From Bacillota bacterium (GTDB lineage Bacteria; Bacillota; Limnochordia; DTU087), in assembly GCA_012798695.1 (NCBI GenBank), contig JAAZMR010000052.1, positions 1 through 64,000 of the forward strand: a stretch of 64,000 nucleotides of DNA. The letters run 5' to 3'. The notes under the pieces were generated by a model. The model worked only from the letters and a program-made list of their open reading frames with translations. It made no database searches and was not told where the DNA came from. Of the stretch, positions 40,841 through 51,288 are shown in pieces. Each line of letters begins with the position of its first letter. Positions within the stretch are counted from its first letter, which is position 1. The translations under genes and the position numbers were made by a program.

Positions 40841-43303
40841 TCATAGCAAAGAGCAGGGAGACACGTCAATACTGACATTGCAGTCATCTGTGTTGAGACT
40901 AGCAGTGGTTAAGTGGGTGAGCGTCTCACGGACGGTCGCCTCCTCACCTTTAAGCAAGACATGCCACCGGTAGCGATTTCTCACCATAGAAAGCGGTGCC
41001 GGCGAAGGGCCCAGGATAGACACCCTGGCCTCCAATTCCCCTGCATGCACGTACCCGCGCATGACGTCCGCGACCCGATGAGCAACCTTGACTACCTCTT
41101 CTTCAACTGTCCCAGACACGAGGAGCCGTGCTAAAAGACTGTATGGCGGGTATCCCATTTCGTGCCGAAAAGCCAGCTCCTTACGATAAAATGCCATGTA
41201 ATCTTGCTGGGCCGCGGCTTGTATGCTGTAGTGCTCTGGCGTATATGTCTGGATGATAACTTCGCCTTCTTTGTCTCCCCGACCAGCCCGGCCGCTTACT
41301 TGGGTTAGAAGCTGAAAGGTGCGTTCTCCAGCCCGAAAATCCGGGATGTTGAGGGCTGTATCGGCAGTAATCACTCCCACCAGGGTAACATTGGTAAAAT
41401 CCAGCCCCTTGGCGATCATTTGTGTACCGAGAAGGATATCGGCATTACCCTGCCCGAATCTACTCAGGATCGCCCCATGGGCACCTTTACGGCGAGTGGT
41501 ATCCATATCCATGCGCAATACCCGCACACCGGGAAATTCAGCTCTTAATACCTCTTCTACCCGCTGGGTTCCTACACCAAAGCGCCGCAGATACCGGCTG
41601 CGGCATTCCGGACAAAGCCTGGGTATCGGCAATTCCAAACCACAATAGTGGCATCTTACAGTCTGGTCTGATTCATGGTACGTTAAGCTAACCCGGCAGT
41701 TGGTGCACTGCAGAACATGACCACATCCTCTGCACAGAACACATGTAGCGTAACCCCGTCGATTGAGGAAAATGATGATCTGCTCACGGCGAAGCAAACG
41801 CCCGCGGATAGCTTCCCGCAATCTTTGACTCAAGATCGTCCGATTGCCGCTGCGCAACTCATCTCTCATATCAATAATCTCTACTTCTGGCAACGGACGT
41901 TCTTCGATCCTTTGCGGCAAAAGCAAAGTTCTGTAGGTCTCGGTTTCTGCCTGATAAGTAGACTCCACGGCTGGAGTAGCACTACCTAAGACCACCACTG
42001 CCTCATGCCGTTCTGCTCTCCAAAGAGCCACATCCCTCGCATGATAACGCGGCATTTCTTCCTGTTTATAGGTCTGTTCATGCTCCTCATCGATTACGAT
42101 TAACCCTAGATTGGTGAAGGGAGCAAAAACGGCCGAGCGCGCACCGACGGCAATATCTGCACCACCACTGCGTATCCGCCGCCACTCATCGAAACGCTCC
42201 CCCGGACTCAAGGCACTATGCAGGACGGCCACGCGTTCGCCAAATCGAGCTTTGAAGCGTCGAACCGTCTGGGGAGTAAGCGCAATCTCAGGGACAAGCA
42301 CAATCGCTTGTTTTCCCAACTGCAAAGTCTTGGCTATGGCCTGCAAATACACTTCGGTTTTTCCACTACCTGTTACTCCCAAAAGTAGGAACACACCATG
42401 CCGAACATCGTCTAGAGCTTGGTTTATCTCCTGCAAGGCCGCAGCTTGAGCAGGATTAGGGGTAAGGGGAAGGCTCACAGCTGCCTTACCGCTGTAAGGA
42501 TCTCGGTATACCTCCTTCCAGTACCGCCGAACCAAGCCTTTTGCCTCCAAGGCCCGGACTGTACTAGGCGAAGTCTCAGCCTTGTCAGCCAGTTCGGAGG
42601 CACTGAGCCCATGGTTTCCTGCCAAAAGGCAGGCGATTACGGCTGCCTGTTTAGGTGCCCGTCTGTGGTTGGCATCAATCCAGGTTTTGGCTTGTTCTCT
42701 AGGAAGAGCGAGGCGGCAAACCTGGATGCGTTTGATCCTCACTGCAGGATTGGTCCAGCGATGCCGGACACCAATATAGCCCTTGTCCACCAAAGCTGTG
42801 ATACTGCCGGACCCACACCCGGTTGCCTCCATAATATCATCAAAGAGAGCTTCACCCTCGGCATCCAGCAAATAGCGTAGTACAGCTGCTTGTTTCGGGG
42901 CTCGGCTTTCGAGATCGATAATCAGCTTCAGAGCAGCTTTCGGTTCAGTCCCTAAAACCGCGTATTTCTCACTTCTGATATGTATGCCGGCAGGCAAAAT
43001 GCAGCGGAGCGCATCCACTAACCGGCTGTAGGTATGATCGGCCAGCCATATGGCAAGATCAACCATTTCTCTGGTAAGCAGCGGCTCCTCATCTAGCAAT
43101 TTCAGAATAGGCTTTACTTGATCTACAGGGCTCTCATCTACAATGCGAATGACGTACCCGACTAACGTTTGGGGACCAAAAGGGACAATAACCCTATGGC
43201 CCGGCTGTACACTGCCTTGCAGCCCGGGCGGAATGACATAATGAAAAGGCCGATCAACGGCCCGGCTCTGCAAATCAACTATTACCTCTGCATATTTCCC
43301 CAA
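40841..43303 (-). CDS. priA: Primosomal protein N' (replication restart helicase)
   Basis: PriA reloads the replicative helicase at stalled forks. The 820-residue protein has a 3'-binding domain at the N-terminus and a helicase core with Walker A GVTGSGKTEVYLQ (about 308-320) and DEEH box. The zinc region has CVLCRGCGHVLQCTNC, CHYC and CPEC. Motifs V and VI are GTQMIAKGLDF and QVSGRAGRGD. The start is TTG 43303 with an AGGAGAGG site. coaBC, often just upstream in relatives, is missing; rpoZ is the next gene upstream. Confidence 0.96.
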   Translation of the reverse strand: MGKYAEVIVDLQSRAVDRPFHYVIPPGLQGSVQPGHRVIVPFGPQTLVGYVIRIVDESPVDQVKPILKLLDEEPLLTREMVDLAIWLADHTYSRLVDALRCILPAGIHIRSEKYAVLGTEPKAALKLIIDLESRAPKQAAVLRYLLDAEGEALFDDIMEATGCGSGSITALVDKGYIGVRHRWTNPAVRIKRIQVCRLALPREQAKTWIDANHRRAPKQAAVIACLLAGNHGLSASELADKAETSPSTVRALEAKGLVRRYWKEVYRDPYSGKAAVSLPLTPNPAQAAALQEINQALDDVRHGVFLLLGVTGSGKTEVYLQAIAKTLQLGKQAIVLVPEIALTPQTVRRFKARFGERVAVLHSALSPGERFDEWRRIRSGGADIAVGARSAVFAPFTNLGLIVIDEEHEQTYKQEEMPRYHARDVALWRAERHEAVVVLGSATPAVESTYQAETETYRTLLLPQRIEERPLPEVEIIDMRDELRSGNRTILSQRLREAIRGRLLRREQIIIFLNRRGYATCVLCRGCGHVLQCTNCRVSLTYHESDQTVRCHYCGLELPIPRLCPECRSRYLRRFGVGTQRVEEVLRAEFPGVRVLRMDMDTTRRKGAHGAILSRFGQGNADILLGTQMIAKGLDFTNVTLVGVITADTALNIPDFRAGERTFQLLTQVSGRAGRGDKEGEVIIQTYTPEHYSIQAAAQQDYMAFYRKELAFRHEMGYPPYSLLARLLVSGTVEEEVVKVAHRVADVMRGYVHAGELEARVSILGPSPAPLSMVRNRYRWHVLLKGEEATVRETLTHLTTASLNTDDCNVSIDVSPCSLL

Positions 43304-43397
43304 AGCAAAGCCTCTCCTATCTATGCCTACCGTCCGCTAATCCCCTCCACGGCTCACCACAAAGAAGCCCCTAGCCTTGGCGGCCGGGGCCTGGAGT

Positions 43398-43604
43398 CTA
43401 CTGGCCTTTGCGTTTCTCCCTGATTGGTATAATCTTTCTTTCGTCTATTTCCCAAAGGGCGATGGTTACGGGCTTAGGCGAATTTGCCTCTATGAGCTGA
43501 GGACTGCCGTCCAAGAGCTGACGTGCCCGCCGGGCCGCACTTACTACTAAAGTATAACGACTATCAACCTTATCTAGCAACTCCTCAATAGGTGGCTGGT
43601 TCAT
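43398..43604 (-). CDS. rpoZ: RNA polymerase omega subunit
   Basis: The omega subunit helps RNA polymerase assembly. The 68-residue protein begins MNQPPIEELLDKVDSRYTLVV and continues with AARRARQLLDG, the conserved omega core. Two start codons stand side by side (43607 and 43604); both overlap the gmk end by about 20 bases. The gmk-rpoZ pair is conserved in Bacillota. About 94 bases separate it from priA, with a weak GC-rich hairpin but no clear terminator. Confidence 0.93.
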   Translation of the reverse strand: MNQPPIEELLDKVDSRYTLVVSAARRARQLLDGSPQLIEANSPKPVTIALWEIDERKIIPIREKRKGQ

Positions 43605-44238
43605 CATCTTCGCTGATCACTCCCTGTTCCCCAACTATCTCCTCGAGTAGTTCAGAATATTCACTGCGCCGGACCCGGCATCGCTCGGCAATAATGATTG
43701 CCTGCAACTTCGCTGCAGCTCGCTCGAGTTGATCATTACGGATCGCATAATCATACTCGATACCGGCTTTAAGCTCCGCTAGCGCTGTATTTAATCTGCG
43801 TCTAATCGCCTCATCACTATCCGAGGATCTTCCCCGCAGACGCTTTTCCAACTCCGCCATGGTCGGTGGCAATAGGAAGACAAAGACAGCCTCCGGCATC
43901 TTCTTTTTGACCTGCCGAGCCCCTTGAATATCGATATCCATAACCACTACCTGACCTTTATCCAAAGATTCACGAATATGAATCAGGGGTGTGCCATAGC
44001 AGTGGCCGCAGAATTCGGCCCATTCTAGGAACTCTCCCGCTTCTACGCGCTGCTGAAACTCATCTTTCGTAAGAAAAAAATAATCTCGGCCGTCCTTTTC
44101 CAATGGACGGCAGGGCCGAGTTGTCGCCGATACCGAATAGACAAGATCTGGGCATCGTTTCCTCACCGCATCCAGTACTGTATTCTTGCCGGCCCCTGAT
44201 GGACCAGACAAGATCAAAAGAAAACCCCGTTGCTGCAC
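43585..44238 (-). CDS. gmk: Guanylate kinase
   Basis: Gmk phosphorylates GMP to GDP. The 217-residue protein has the P-loop GPSGAGKN (about 12-19), TTRPCRPLEKDGRDYFF for GMP binding, EWAEFCGHCYGTP, and DIDIQGARQVK. The start is GTG 44238, near a GGGG-rich site. It follows the remA gene by 29 bases, and its last 20 bases overlap rpoZ. The remA-gmk-rpoZ order matches B. subtilis. Confidence 0.97.
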   Translation of the reverse strand: MQQRGFLLILSGPSGAGKNTVLDAVRKRCPDLVYSVSATTRPCRPLEKDGRDYFFLTKDEFQQRVEAGEFLEWAEFCGHCYGTPLIHIRESLDKGQVVVMDIDIQGARQVKKKMPEAVFVFLLPPTMAELEKRLRGRSSDSDEAIRRRLNTALAELKAGIEYDYAIRNDQLERAAAKLQAIIIAERCRVRRSEYSELLEEIVGEQGVISEDDEPATY

Positions 44239-44267
44239 CTCTAGCCCCCCAAACCGCCATCCTAGGT

Positions 44268-44534
44268 CTACTCCACCGATTCTCCAGCACCCTCTTTACT
44301 GGCTAAACGGTGGGCTACAGTCTCTGGCTGAACAGCCGAAAGAATAACATGATCACTATCGGTAATAATCACTGCTCGGGTACGTCGCCCATAGGTAGCA
44401 TCCACCAAAACACCCTGTTCCCGAGCCTCTTGGATAATCCGCTTAATCGGCGCTGATTCCGGGCTGACGATGGCAATAATCCGGTTGGCCGCAACAATAT
44501 TCCCAAACCCTATGTTAGCGAGTTTAATATTCAA
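44268..44534 (-). CDS. remA: Extracellular matrix regulator RemA (DUF370)
   Basis: RemA is a DNA-binding activator of biofilm matrix genes in B. subtilis. The 88-residue protein starts [26 protein letters not shown] and contains [23 protein letters not shown], a close fit to the DUF370/RemA family. The start is TTG 44534 with a GGGTGAT site. It sits between mihF and gmk, and the yicC-remA-gmk order is conserved. Whether it controls matrix or the Tad pilus here is not known. Confidence 0.95.
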   Translation of the reverse strand: MNIKLANIGFGNIVAANRIIAIVSPESAPIKRIIQEAREQGVLVDATYGRRTRAVIITDSDHVILSAVQPETVAHRLASKEGAGESVE

Positions 44535-44555
44535 ATCACCCGTCCCCCCAAGTGC

Positions 44556-44864
44556 CTACCCAAGTTTCCGCAAAAGAGCCTCGACTTGACGCTTTCCGAG
44601 ACCCCGAACACGCCGATTCTCATGAATGCCGATCTCATCCATAATTCGTCTACTAGTTACTTTACCAATTTGGGGCAGGGATTGCAAGAGATATGAGACC
44701 CGCATGCGACCGATAACATCATCATCGACATTATCCAAAACATCCTGCAAGGTCATTTGACCTGATTTCAGCTTTCCCCGGATATCTGCCCGCTGACTCC
44801 TCACAGCTTGAGCTTTTTGAAGAGCCTTCAGCTTTTCACCAGGTGTAAGCTTTGGTAGTGTCAC
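44556..44864 (-). CDS. mihF: Integration host factor, actinobacterial type (MihF)
   Basis: The 102-residue protein matches the mIHF family, a nucleoid protein unrelated in fold to E. coli IHF. It has an N-terminal helix rich in Lys and a helix-two-turn-helix region (VSYLLQSLPQIGKVTSRRIMDEIGI) with the LPQIGK turn. RRVRGLGKRQVEALL follows at the end. The start is GTG 44864 with a GGGGGTGA site. The family is best known in Actinobacteria but also occurs next to gmk in many clostridia. It is inserted between yicC and remA. Confidence 0.9.
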   Translation of the reverse strand: MTLPKLTPGEKLKALQKAQAVRSQRADIRGKLKSGQMTLQDVLDNVDDDVIGRMRVSYLLQSLPQIGKVTSRRIMDEIGIHENRRVRGLGKRQVEALLRKLG

Positions 44865-44876
44865 TCTTTCACCCCC

Positions 44877-45758
44877 TCACTCCACATTCTGAACCTGTTC
44901 CCTCAGTTTTTCTATCACGCTCTTGGCGTCCACCACCCACCGCGATATACTCACATTATTCGATTTCGAACCTATCGTATTTACTTCTCGATTCATTTCC
45001 TGAATCAGAAAATCGAGTTTGCGCCCCGCAGGCTCGTCCCCTTCTAGAGTTGAACGAAACTCGGTTAGGTGGCTCTGCAGTCGTACCAGCTCCTCATCAA
45101 TATTGGATCGATCAGCCAGGATGGCAGCTTCGACAGCCAGACGATTGGGATCAACCGGCATCTCTCCTACGAGTTCCGCGATGCGGGCATCCAATCGCTC
45201 CCGGTATTCTGCAGGCAAGACCTGGGCCAAAGCAACTACCCCGTGCAGGCTGTCTTCTAGATAATCGAGATATTCCCGAAGCATCACAGTCAACCTTTGC
45301 CCCTCTGCCATCCGCATGTCAATCAGAACAACAGCGGCCGCCTGTGTCGCTCTTTCTACAAGGTCTTCCAACAGCTCTGCATCTTTGTCATCCACCGCTA
45401 TCGGCTCCAACACCCCCGGTAGTGAGAGCAGGTAGTCTGCGCGATTAGTAAGATCCATATCCAAGCGCTCTGCTACTTGCACGACTGCCTCATTGTATCC
45501 CTGCAGCAGTCCCCAGTCTATCTTCACCGTTCTAGCATCTTCCCGAAAATCCTCTATGGTCACTGAAGCTTCTACTCTACCCCGCCGGACGTTTTTCAAG
45601 ACTGTACTGCGAACAACTTCTTCCAAGAAACCGTATTCTCGGGGCAAGCGAATAAAAACATCGCAATAGCGGTGATTCACCGATCGGAGCTCTACCGTAA
45701 CCACCACGCGGTCCCCTACTTCTCCATATCCGTAGCCGGTCATACTGCATAAACCCAT
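44877..45758 (-). CDS. YicC/YloC family endoribonuclease-like protein
   Basis: The 293-residue protein starts with SMTGYGYGE and contains VELRSVNHRYCDVFIRLP, the YicC N-terminal pattern. It ends with GRKLDFLIQEMNREVNTIGSKSN, the DUF1732 signature. Members of the family have been reported to act as RNases in E. coli. ATG 45758 has a GAGG site. It is followed by mihF within 12 bases and leads the yicC-mihF-remA-gmk-rpoZ-priA run, matching B. subtilis yloC. Confidence 0.95.
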   Translation of the reverse strand: MGLCSMTGYGYGEVGDRVVVTVELRSVNHRYCDVFIRLPREYGFLEEVVRSTVLKNVRRGRVEASVTIEDFREDARTVKIDWGLLQGYNEAVVQVAERLDMDLTNRADYLLSLPGVLEPIAVDDKDAELLEDLVERATQAAAVVLIDMRMAEGQRLTVMLREYLDYLEDSLHGVVALAQVLPAEYRERLDARIAELVGEMPVDPNRLAVEAAILADRSNIDEELVRLQSHLTEFRSTLEGDEPAGRKLDFLIQEMNREVNTIGSKSNNVSISRWVVDAKSVIEKLREQVQNVE

Positions 45759-45842
45759 CTTATGGCCTCGTTTCTTTCCTTGTGTACAATTGCGGCTGAA
45801 TCTCTTTATACGTACCTTCTTCCCGGCCTCCTGAACTCCTTC

Positions 45843-48665
45843 TCATACCCGTATCCAGGTCAAGCGACGCCGTATATGCTCATAGATTGATACAGCCACA
45901 TCTCCCCATACAGCACATAAGCCAGAGAAGAAAAGTACCAACGCCCATTGGCCGTAAACAAGCGGTACGGTTTTGAATATCGGCTGAAGGGTCGGAATAT
46001 ATAGTACGGCCAAATGCATAGCAGTGGAGACAATCACTGCTCCCAACAGCCATGGGTTGCCCAACAATCCAACTTCCCAAACTCTATGATGCTCAGAGCG
46101 GCACTGAAACACAAAGAGCAGCTGAGACATGACCAAAGCGGAAAAAGCCATAGTCCGAGCGCACTCCAGCTTCCCACTCCCCCAGAAAAGCTCCAGAACA
46201 AATACCATTAAGCTGCAGATACCGATCAGAAGACCCTGGGAGGCGATCCTCAGATACAATCCCCGCGCGAAAATCCCTTCTTCAGGCGAACGAGGGCTGC
46301 GCTCCATAATATCTGGATCCCCCGGATCGACACTAAGGGCTATAGCCGGCAGGCCATCAGTAACGAGATTCATCCAAAGGATCTGAATAGGCAAGAGGGG
46401 TAAAGGCAGACCAACCAACGTGGCAAACAGCATCGTCAATACTTCTCCTACGTTGCACCCCAGTAGATAGCGAATGAACTTACGGATGTTGTCATAGATC
46501 GCTCGTCCCTCTTCAATAGCAGCGACAATAGTGGCGAAATTGTCATCTGCCAACACGATATCTGAGGCTTCCCTACTGACATCTGTCCCTACTTTCCCCA
46601 TGGCTATGCCGATATCAGCTTCTTTGACGGCCGGGCCGTCATTCACCCCATCACCGGTCATCCCCACTATCTCCCCTTGTGCCTTGAGAGCCCGCACAAT
46701 ACGCACCTTGTGTTCAGGTTGAACCCTGGCAAACACATTGATGTGACTCACTACCCGCTGCAGCTCTGTATCATCCATCTTCTCTAGCTCCGCTCCGCTG
46801 ACGGCAGACCCTTGACCCACCGACAGCCCCAATTCGCACGCGATGGCTACAGCTGTATTGGCATGATCACCAGTGACCAGAATCGTCCTAATCCCCGCCC
46901 GACGAGCAGATGCGATAGCCTTCACTGCCTCAGGTCGGGGAGGATCGATCATACCGACTAGTCCTAGGAATGTCAAACCCCGCTCGATTTCTGCCTCACT
47001 CATCCTGCGGAGCTGTCCGACTGTACCAGGAAGAAGCTGCCTTTCGGCAAGCGCCAATACCCTCAACGCCGAACTAGACATATCTTCGTAATTGCGTTTG
47101 ATCCTCTGTTTGTCCCAGGAACTGAGAAGAACCCCTTCACCGTTTTTCCGGATGTGTGTGCATAAATCTAAGATAACATCTGGTGCACCTTTGACCCAAG
47201 CCATAGGATTCTTGCCTGGGGCTTGGGTTATGATCGTCATACGCTTGCGCCGGGAATCGAAGGGAAGCTCACCAACAACTCTGTTGCCGGATTCCAAATC
47301 TTCTTTGTAAAGATTAGCTTTGGCAGCAGCCACTAGCAAAGCTCCTTCTGTAGGATCACCAATCAAACTCCACTCTCCATCCTTTTGGCTGCCCACGTTT
47401 CCTATTCTTAGCTTGCGCCAAAGGCCCTTCATCCCTCCACTTCTTCCCATCGGAGGATAGATACGGGCATTGTTGCATAGAGCTCCGGCCATCAACGCCC
47501 GTTCCAAGTCTTTGCCCACTGCGTTTATAGGGTGCCCGTCAAGTGCAAGTATGTCTCCCTCAGGGGTGTATCCCGTGCCTGTTATTTGGTAAACTGCGCT
47601 GGATAAGCGAATCTCCCGAACGGTCATCACATTCTGAGTGAGAGTGCCGGTCTTGTCGGAGCAAATTACGGTAGCACACCCTAAAGTCTCTACTGCCGGC
47701 AGGTGCCGAACGATAGCATGGCGGCGGCTCATTCGCTGCACTCCCATGGCCAGAGCAATGGTCACCACGGCCGGTAGACCCTCTGGTATGGCCGCCACCG
47801 CAAGACTAACCCCGGTCAGGAACATTCTATAGATGGGGAATCCCTGGAGAACCCCAACCAGGAAGACTACTCCTACGACTAGAGAACAACCGGCTACCAG
47901 CCACTTGCCCAGCTGCTCCAGGCGTCTTTGCAGTGGGGTTGCTTCCACTGGTACTGCATGAATCATTGCCGCTATCCTACCGATTTCTGTGCCCATGCCA
48001 GTGGCTGTTACGATGAATCTGCCCTTGCCCCGCACAACCGTAGTCCCCATGAAAACACTATTGCGCCTGTCACCTAAGGGAACGGGATCAGAGAATACAT
48101 ATTCGGTACCTTTCTCCACCGGATGAGATTCACCAGTCAGAGTGGCTTCCTCTACAGCCAGAAGATTGGCATCCAAGAGACGTCCATCAGCGGGAACACG
48201 TTGTCCGCTGGTAAGAAAGACGATATCTCCTGGAACCAGTTGAACTGCTTCTATCTTCGTCTCCCGACCATCTCGCAAGACTACACAAGTGGGTGCCACC
48301 ATTTCCTGCAAAGCTTCCAGAGAGCGTTCAGCTTTATACTCCTGAATGAAACCTAAGAAGGCGTTGCAGACTATTATCGCCAAAATCGCCAATGCATCTG
48401 GTACTTCTCCCAGTAGGGCTGAAATCACGGTAGCACCGATCAGCACCATGACCATGAAGTCCTGAAATTGACGCAGAAAACAGAGCAGCAAAGATGGGTA
48501 AGATGGTTCCGCCAATTGATTGCCGCCAAACTGCTTTATCCTCTTTTCTGCCTCACTAGTTGAAAGGCCTATACTCGCGTTACTGGCTAGTTCCCGTATG
48601 ACAGCATCTACTGATAGCTGATAGTATCCCATTGCTGGGACATAGCCTATTTCCCCGCTGCCCAT
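45843..48665 (-). CDS. Calcium-type P-type ATPase (P2A)
   Basis: This 940-residue cation pump has an N-terminal cation ATPase domain, TGES actuator loop ([11 protein letters not shown]), phosphorylation site DKTGTLT (in [12 protein letters not shown]), nucleotide-binding KGAPD and hinge [20 protein letters not shown]. About ten membrane segments include [13 protein letters not shown], whose PEGLP with the nearby Glu and Asn residues is typical of calcium pumps. ATG 48665 has a GGGAGGTC site; ATG at codon 12 is an alternative. It precedes yicC by 84 bases in the same direction. It probably exports Ca2+ or Mn2+. Confidence 0.93.
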   Translation of the reverse strand: MGSGEIGYVPAMGYYQLSVDAVIRELASNASIGLSTSEAEKRIKQFGGNQLAEPSYPSLLLCFLRQFQDFMVMVLIGATVISALLGEVPDALAILAIIVCNAFLGFIQEYKAERSLEALQEMVAPTCVVLRDGRETKIEAVQLVPGDIVFLTSGQRVPADGRLLDANLLAVEEATLTGESHPVEKGTEYVFSDPVPLGDRRNSVFMGTTVVRGKGRFIVTATGMGTEIGRIAAMIHAVPVEATPLQRRLEQLGKWLVAGCSLVVGVVFLVGVLQGFPIYRMFLTGVSLAVAAIPEGLPAVVTIALAMGVQRMSRRHAIVRHLPAVETLGCATVICSDKTGTLTQNVMTVREIRLSSAVYQITGTGYTPEGDILALDGHPINAVGKDLERALMAGALCNNARIYPPMGRSGGMKGLWRKLRIGNVGSQKDGEWSLIGDPTEGALLVAAAKANLYKEDLESGNRVVGELPFDSRRKRMTIITQAPGKNPMAWVKGAPDVILDLCTHIRKNGEGVLLSSWDKQRIKRNYEDMSSSALRVLALAERQLLPGTVGQLRRMSEAEIERGLTFLGLVGMIDPPRPEAVKAIASARRAGIRTILVTGDHANTAVAIACELGLSVGQGSAVSGAELEKMDDTELQRVVSHINVFARVQPEHKVRIVRALKAQGEIVGMTGDGVNDGPAVKEADIGIAMGKVGTDVSREASDIVLADDNFATIVAAIEEGRAIYDNIRKFIRYLLGCNVGEVLTMLFATLVGLPLPLLPIQILWMNLVTDGLPAIALSVDPGDPDIMERSPRSPEEGIFARGLYLRIASQGLLIGICSLMVFVLELFWGSGKLECARTMAFSALVMSQLLFVFQCRSEHHRVWEVGLLGNPWLLGAVIVSTAMHLAVLYIPTLQPIFKTVPLVYGQWALVLFFSGLCAVWGDVAVSIYEHIRRRLTWIRV

Positions 48666-48937
48666 GGACCGACCTCCCTTAGATCATGCTTTCACCTCTC
48701 ATGGGCCTACCGCAAAATTAAACGCGTCCAGTCCATAATCCATATTCCTGACGCCAAGGGAACATTCATCCCATAGTAAAGACTGGGGAGGTTGACAAAA
48801 TGCTTCTAGCCAAGCAAATGCAGGAAATGACTATAGTTTTGCATAAGTTTGATTTAGCACATAGACCGGGTGGCCAAGCCATGCATAGGCTAGACTGCCA
48901 CAAGACAACGATGTAAACGAGGAGATGAGAAAATCCA

Positions 48938-49690
48938 ATGCGAGTCGCTATTGTGACTGGAGGAGCCCGGGGAATTGGCTACGGTATTGCTCAAGCCTTA
49001 GCTAAAGAGGGCTATTCTTTAGCAATTCTCGGACGTTCTAGCCATACTGATGTTAAGGAAAGGATCGCTCAACTGCCAGCGGCTGCCCAACCCCACCTGT
49101 ACTTCCAGGGGGACCTGGCCAATGCGCAACACCGCACTGCTTTTTGCCGACGGATTATGGATACCTTTGGCCAGATAGATGTCCTGGTAAATAATGCAGG
49201 AGTGGCACCGAAAGTCAGGATGGATTTGCTAGAGACAACCGAGGAGAGTTTCGATTTTGTCATGGATATTAACCTCAAAGGCACGTTCTTCCTAACCCAA
49301 CAAGTGGCCAACTTGATGATCCAGCAAAATCGGCCAGGGAAAATCATTAACATTTCTTCACTTTCCGCATATGCAGCTTCTACAAATCGGCCGGAGTATT
49401 GTCTCTCCAAAGCGGGTATAAGTATGGTTACCAAACTCTTTGCCCTTCGTTTGGCGGACCATGGGATCAATGTCTATGAAGTGCGGCCAGGGATAATCAA
49501 TACCGAAATGACTGCCCCGGCAAAAACAAAGTATGATGCTCTCATCGCTGAAGGCTTGACCCCGATTAGGCGCTGGGGTACCCCACAAGATGTCGCCAAT
49601 ACTGTCTCGGCACTTTGCTCTGGCAAATTCAGCTTTTCCACCGGTGAAGTCATCAATGTCGACGGTGGATTTCACTTGCGAGAATTATAA
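48938..49690 (+). CDS. Short-chain dehydrogenase/reductase
   Basis: The 250-residue classical SDR has the cofactor motif TGGARGIGYG at 7-16, NNAG at 85-88 and the catalytic Ser141-Tyr154-Lys158 (YCLSK). It ends in GEVINVDGGFHL, as in FabG-like and sugar dehydrogenase-like members. Arg33 after the second strand suggests NADP(H). The substrate is not clear; convergence with two Gfo/Idh/MocA genes suggests carbohydrate or polyol metabolism rather than fatty acid synthesis. The GAGGAG site is 13 bases from the ATG, a long spacing. It is divergent from the P-type ATPase. Confidence 0.9.
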   Translation: MRVAIVTGGARGIGYGIAQALAKEGYSLAILGRSSHTDVKERIAQLPAAAQPHLYFQGDLANAQHRTAFCRRIMDTFGQIDVLVNNAGVAPKVRMDLLETTEESFDFVMDINLKGTFFLTQQVANLMIQQNRPGKIINISSLSAYAASTNRPEYCLSKAGISMVTKLFALRLADHGINVYEVRPGIINTEMTAPAKTKYDALIAEGLTPIRRWGTPQDVANTVSALCSGKFSFSTGEVINVDGGFHLREL

Positions 49691-49760
49691 ATCCGCACTC
49701 GAGATCAGACCCCGAGATGGTCAACATCTCTTCAACGCTGAGCAAGCTGCGATAATCTAA

Positions 49761-49786
49761 AGCCGCCCTTCCGAGCGAGGGCGGCT
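49761..49786. terminator. Hairpin between converging SDR and oxidoreductase genes
   Basis: AGCCGCCCT and AGGGCGGCT form a 9-bp perfect stem. The tails are only moderately T-rich (TTTAGATTAT on the minus strand). Position between converging genes supports a shared terminator. Confidence 0.65.
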
Positions 49787-49811
49787 GCATAGCATTTCGG
49801 TTAGTCATTAC

Positions 49812-51101
49812 TCAGAACGTGACTAGATCATCTATATCGATGGCCTGGCCTGTCTGAATAGATTTGTTAGCTGCAATGCCGACAAGAATGCTTAAGGCCC
49901 CATCTAAGTGCGAAGCTGCCCTCTGGAAACGATCCTCTGTCGGTGTGCCAAACAGATCATTGAGTAGTACGGGATCGCCTCCACCGTGACCGCCTTTCGT
50001 CTCCTTTACCGGCACTTCATACGGCTCGTCAAACATGGGGAATACAGTAATATCTTTGGTCTCTACTGCTCCTTCGGCCGCAACATGTGCTCCTCCACTT
50101 ATATAACTGCGTTCACAGACATTGACTTGGATCCTTCCCTTAGTCCCGTTAAAAGCCACCCTATATCCTTCCCAGGGCATATAAGTACTGAGCGAATAAG
50201 TCAGTATAGCCTTGCTGTCATATCTGACCATTACTCCCATTGTATCCTCGATACTGATCCCATCACCAAAAACACTCTGGTCTCTTAAATATCCATCATC
50301 CACTTCTGCCTGCAGGTACATCTGGTCGAGCTGAGGATTTAATCTGAGATCTAGTGCGAAGGGATCATCCTTGGCTGCCTCACTACCGGTACCCCGATAG
50401 TAGAATTGGCGCATGCCACGGTTTTCAGCATTTTCTCTACCATAGAATCGCAAATCACCCATGGCATATACAGTCTTCGGCCGAGTCCCCAACCAGAAAT
50501 TGACCAGGTCAAAATGATGGGTTGACTTATGCACCAAAAGGCCGCCGCTATTGCGTTTGTCCCGATGCCAACGGCGGAAATAATCCGCTCCATGTTGTGT
50601 GTCAAGCAACCATTCAAAATGAACGGAGGTAACATCTCCGATCACCCCATCCATGATCAGCTCGCGGATCTTTGTGTTGTATGGGGCATAGCGATAGTTG
50701 AATGTGACTCTCAGGTCACGCTGAGTCCGTTTCACTGTATCAAGAATGGACTGACACTTTTCGGCATCAGTCGTCATTGGTTTCTCTGTGATCACATCAC
50801 AGCCTAGCTCCATTGCCTTGATTATATACTTGTGGTGGGTGCGGTCGATAGTAGTGACAATAATTGTATCCGGCTTTGCCTCATTGACCATTCTCTCAAA
50901 ATCCCAAGCCAGATAGGTAGCCACCGGCTCCAAACCATATTCCTTCGAAAGGATACTATTGGCATAATCCATGCGCGTCTGGTTTACATCACAGAACGCG
51001 ACGATCTCACTAGTATCCTTGAAAGTGGAAGCAATCGCTCGGTAGAAAAAGCGAGCCCTACTTCCCACACCTACAAGTGCGTATCTTTTTCTCCCACTCA
51101 T
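49812..51101 (-). CDS. Gfo/Idh/MocA family oxidoreductase (downstream copy)
   Basis: The 429-residue protein has an N-terminal Rossmann fold (ALVGVGSRARFFYRAI near 8-23), EKPMTTDAEKC (the conserved EKP motif with catalytic Lys) and a C-terminal GFO/IDH/MocA domain. GGLLVHKSTHHFDLVNF carries the family His residues. Such enzymes oxidise or reduce sugars and cyclitols with NAD(P). The start is ATG 51101 with an AGGAGGCC site. The upstream copy at 51289-52518 has a nearly identical initiation region but a different sequence. The exact sugar is unknown. Confidence 0.9.
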   Translation of the reverse strand: MSGRKRYALVGVGSRARFFYRAIASTFKDTSEIVAFCDVNQTRMDYANSILSKEYGLEPVATYLAWDFERMVNEAKPDTIIVTTIDRTHHKYIIKAMELGCDVITEKPMTTDAEKCQSILDTVKRTQRDLRVTFNYRYAPYNTKIRELIMDGVIGDVTSVHFEWLLDTQHGADYFRRWHRDKRNSGGLLVHKSTHHFDLVNFWLGTRPKTVYAMGDLRFYGRENAENRGMRQFYYRGTGSEAAKDDPFALDLRLNPQLDQMYLQAEVDDGYLRDQSVFGDGISIEDTMGVMVRYDSKAILTYSLSTYMPWEGYRVAFNGTKGRIQVNVCERSYISGGAHVAAEGAVETKDITVFPMFDEPYEVPVKETKGGHGGGDPVLLNDLFGTPTEDRFQRAASHLDGALSILVGIAANKSIQTGQAIDIDDLVTF

Positions 51102-51288
51102 TACTTGGCCTCCTGTTTCCATTTGTTCTGTAATTCTCCCTAACCTATCCATCTAGTTCTGGTTCATCAGCAAGATGAAGCTGCTTAGAGGATGTGGGCC
51201 TCCGTACGGTCCTCAGTGTCATTGATCGGGGGTTATATAAGGCTAAGCCGTTGTTCGCCTCCTGTGATTGTTCAACAAATACCTATGT

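Noticed and set aside
48895-48930. Possible catabolite-response (cre) site before the SDR gene
   Set aside because: Only the left half (TGTAAACG) fits; the right half does not, so a chance match is likely.
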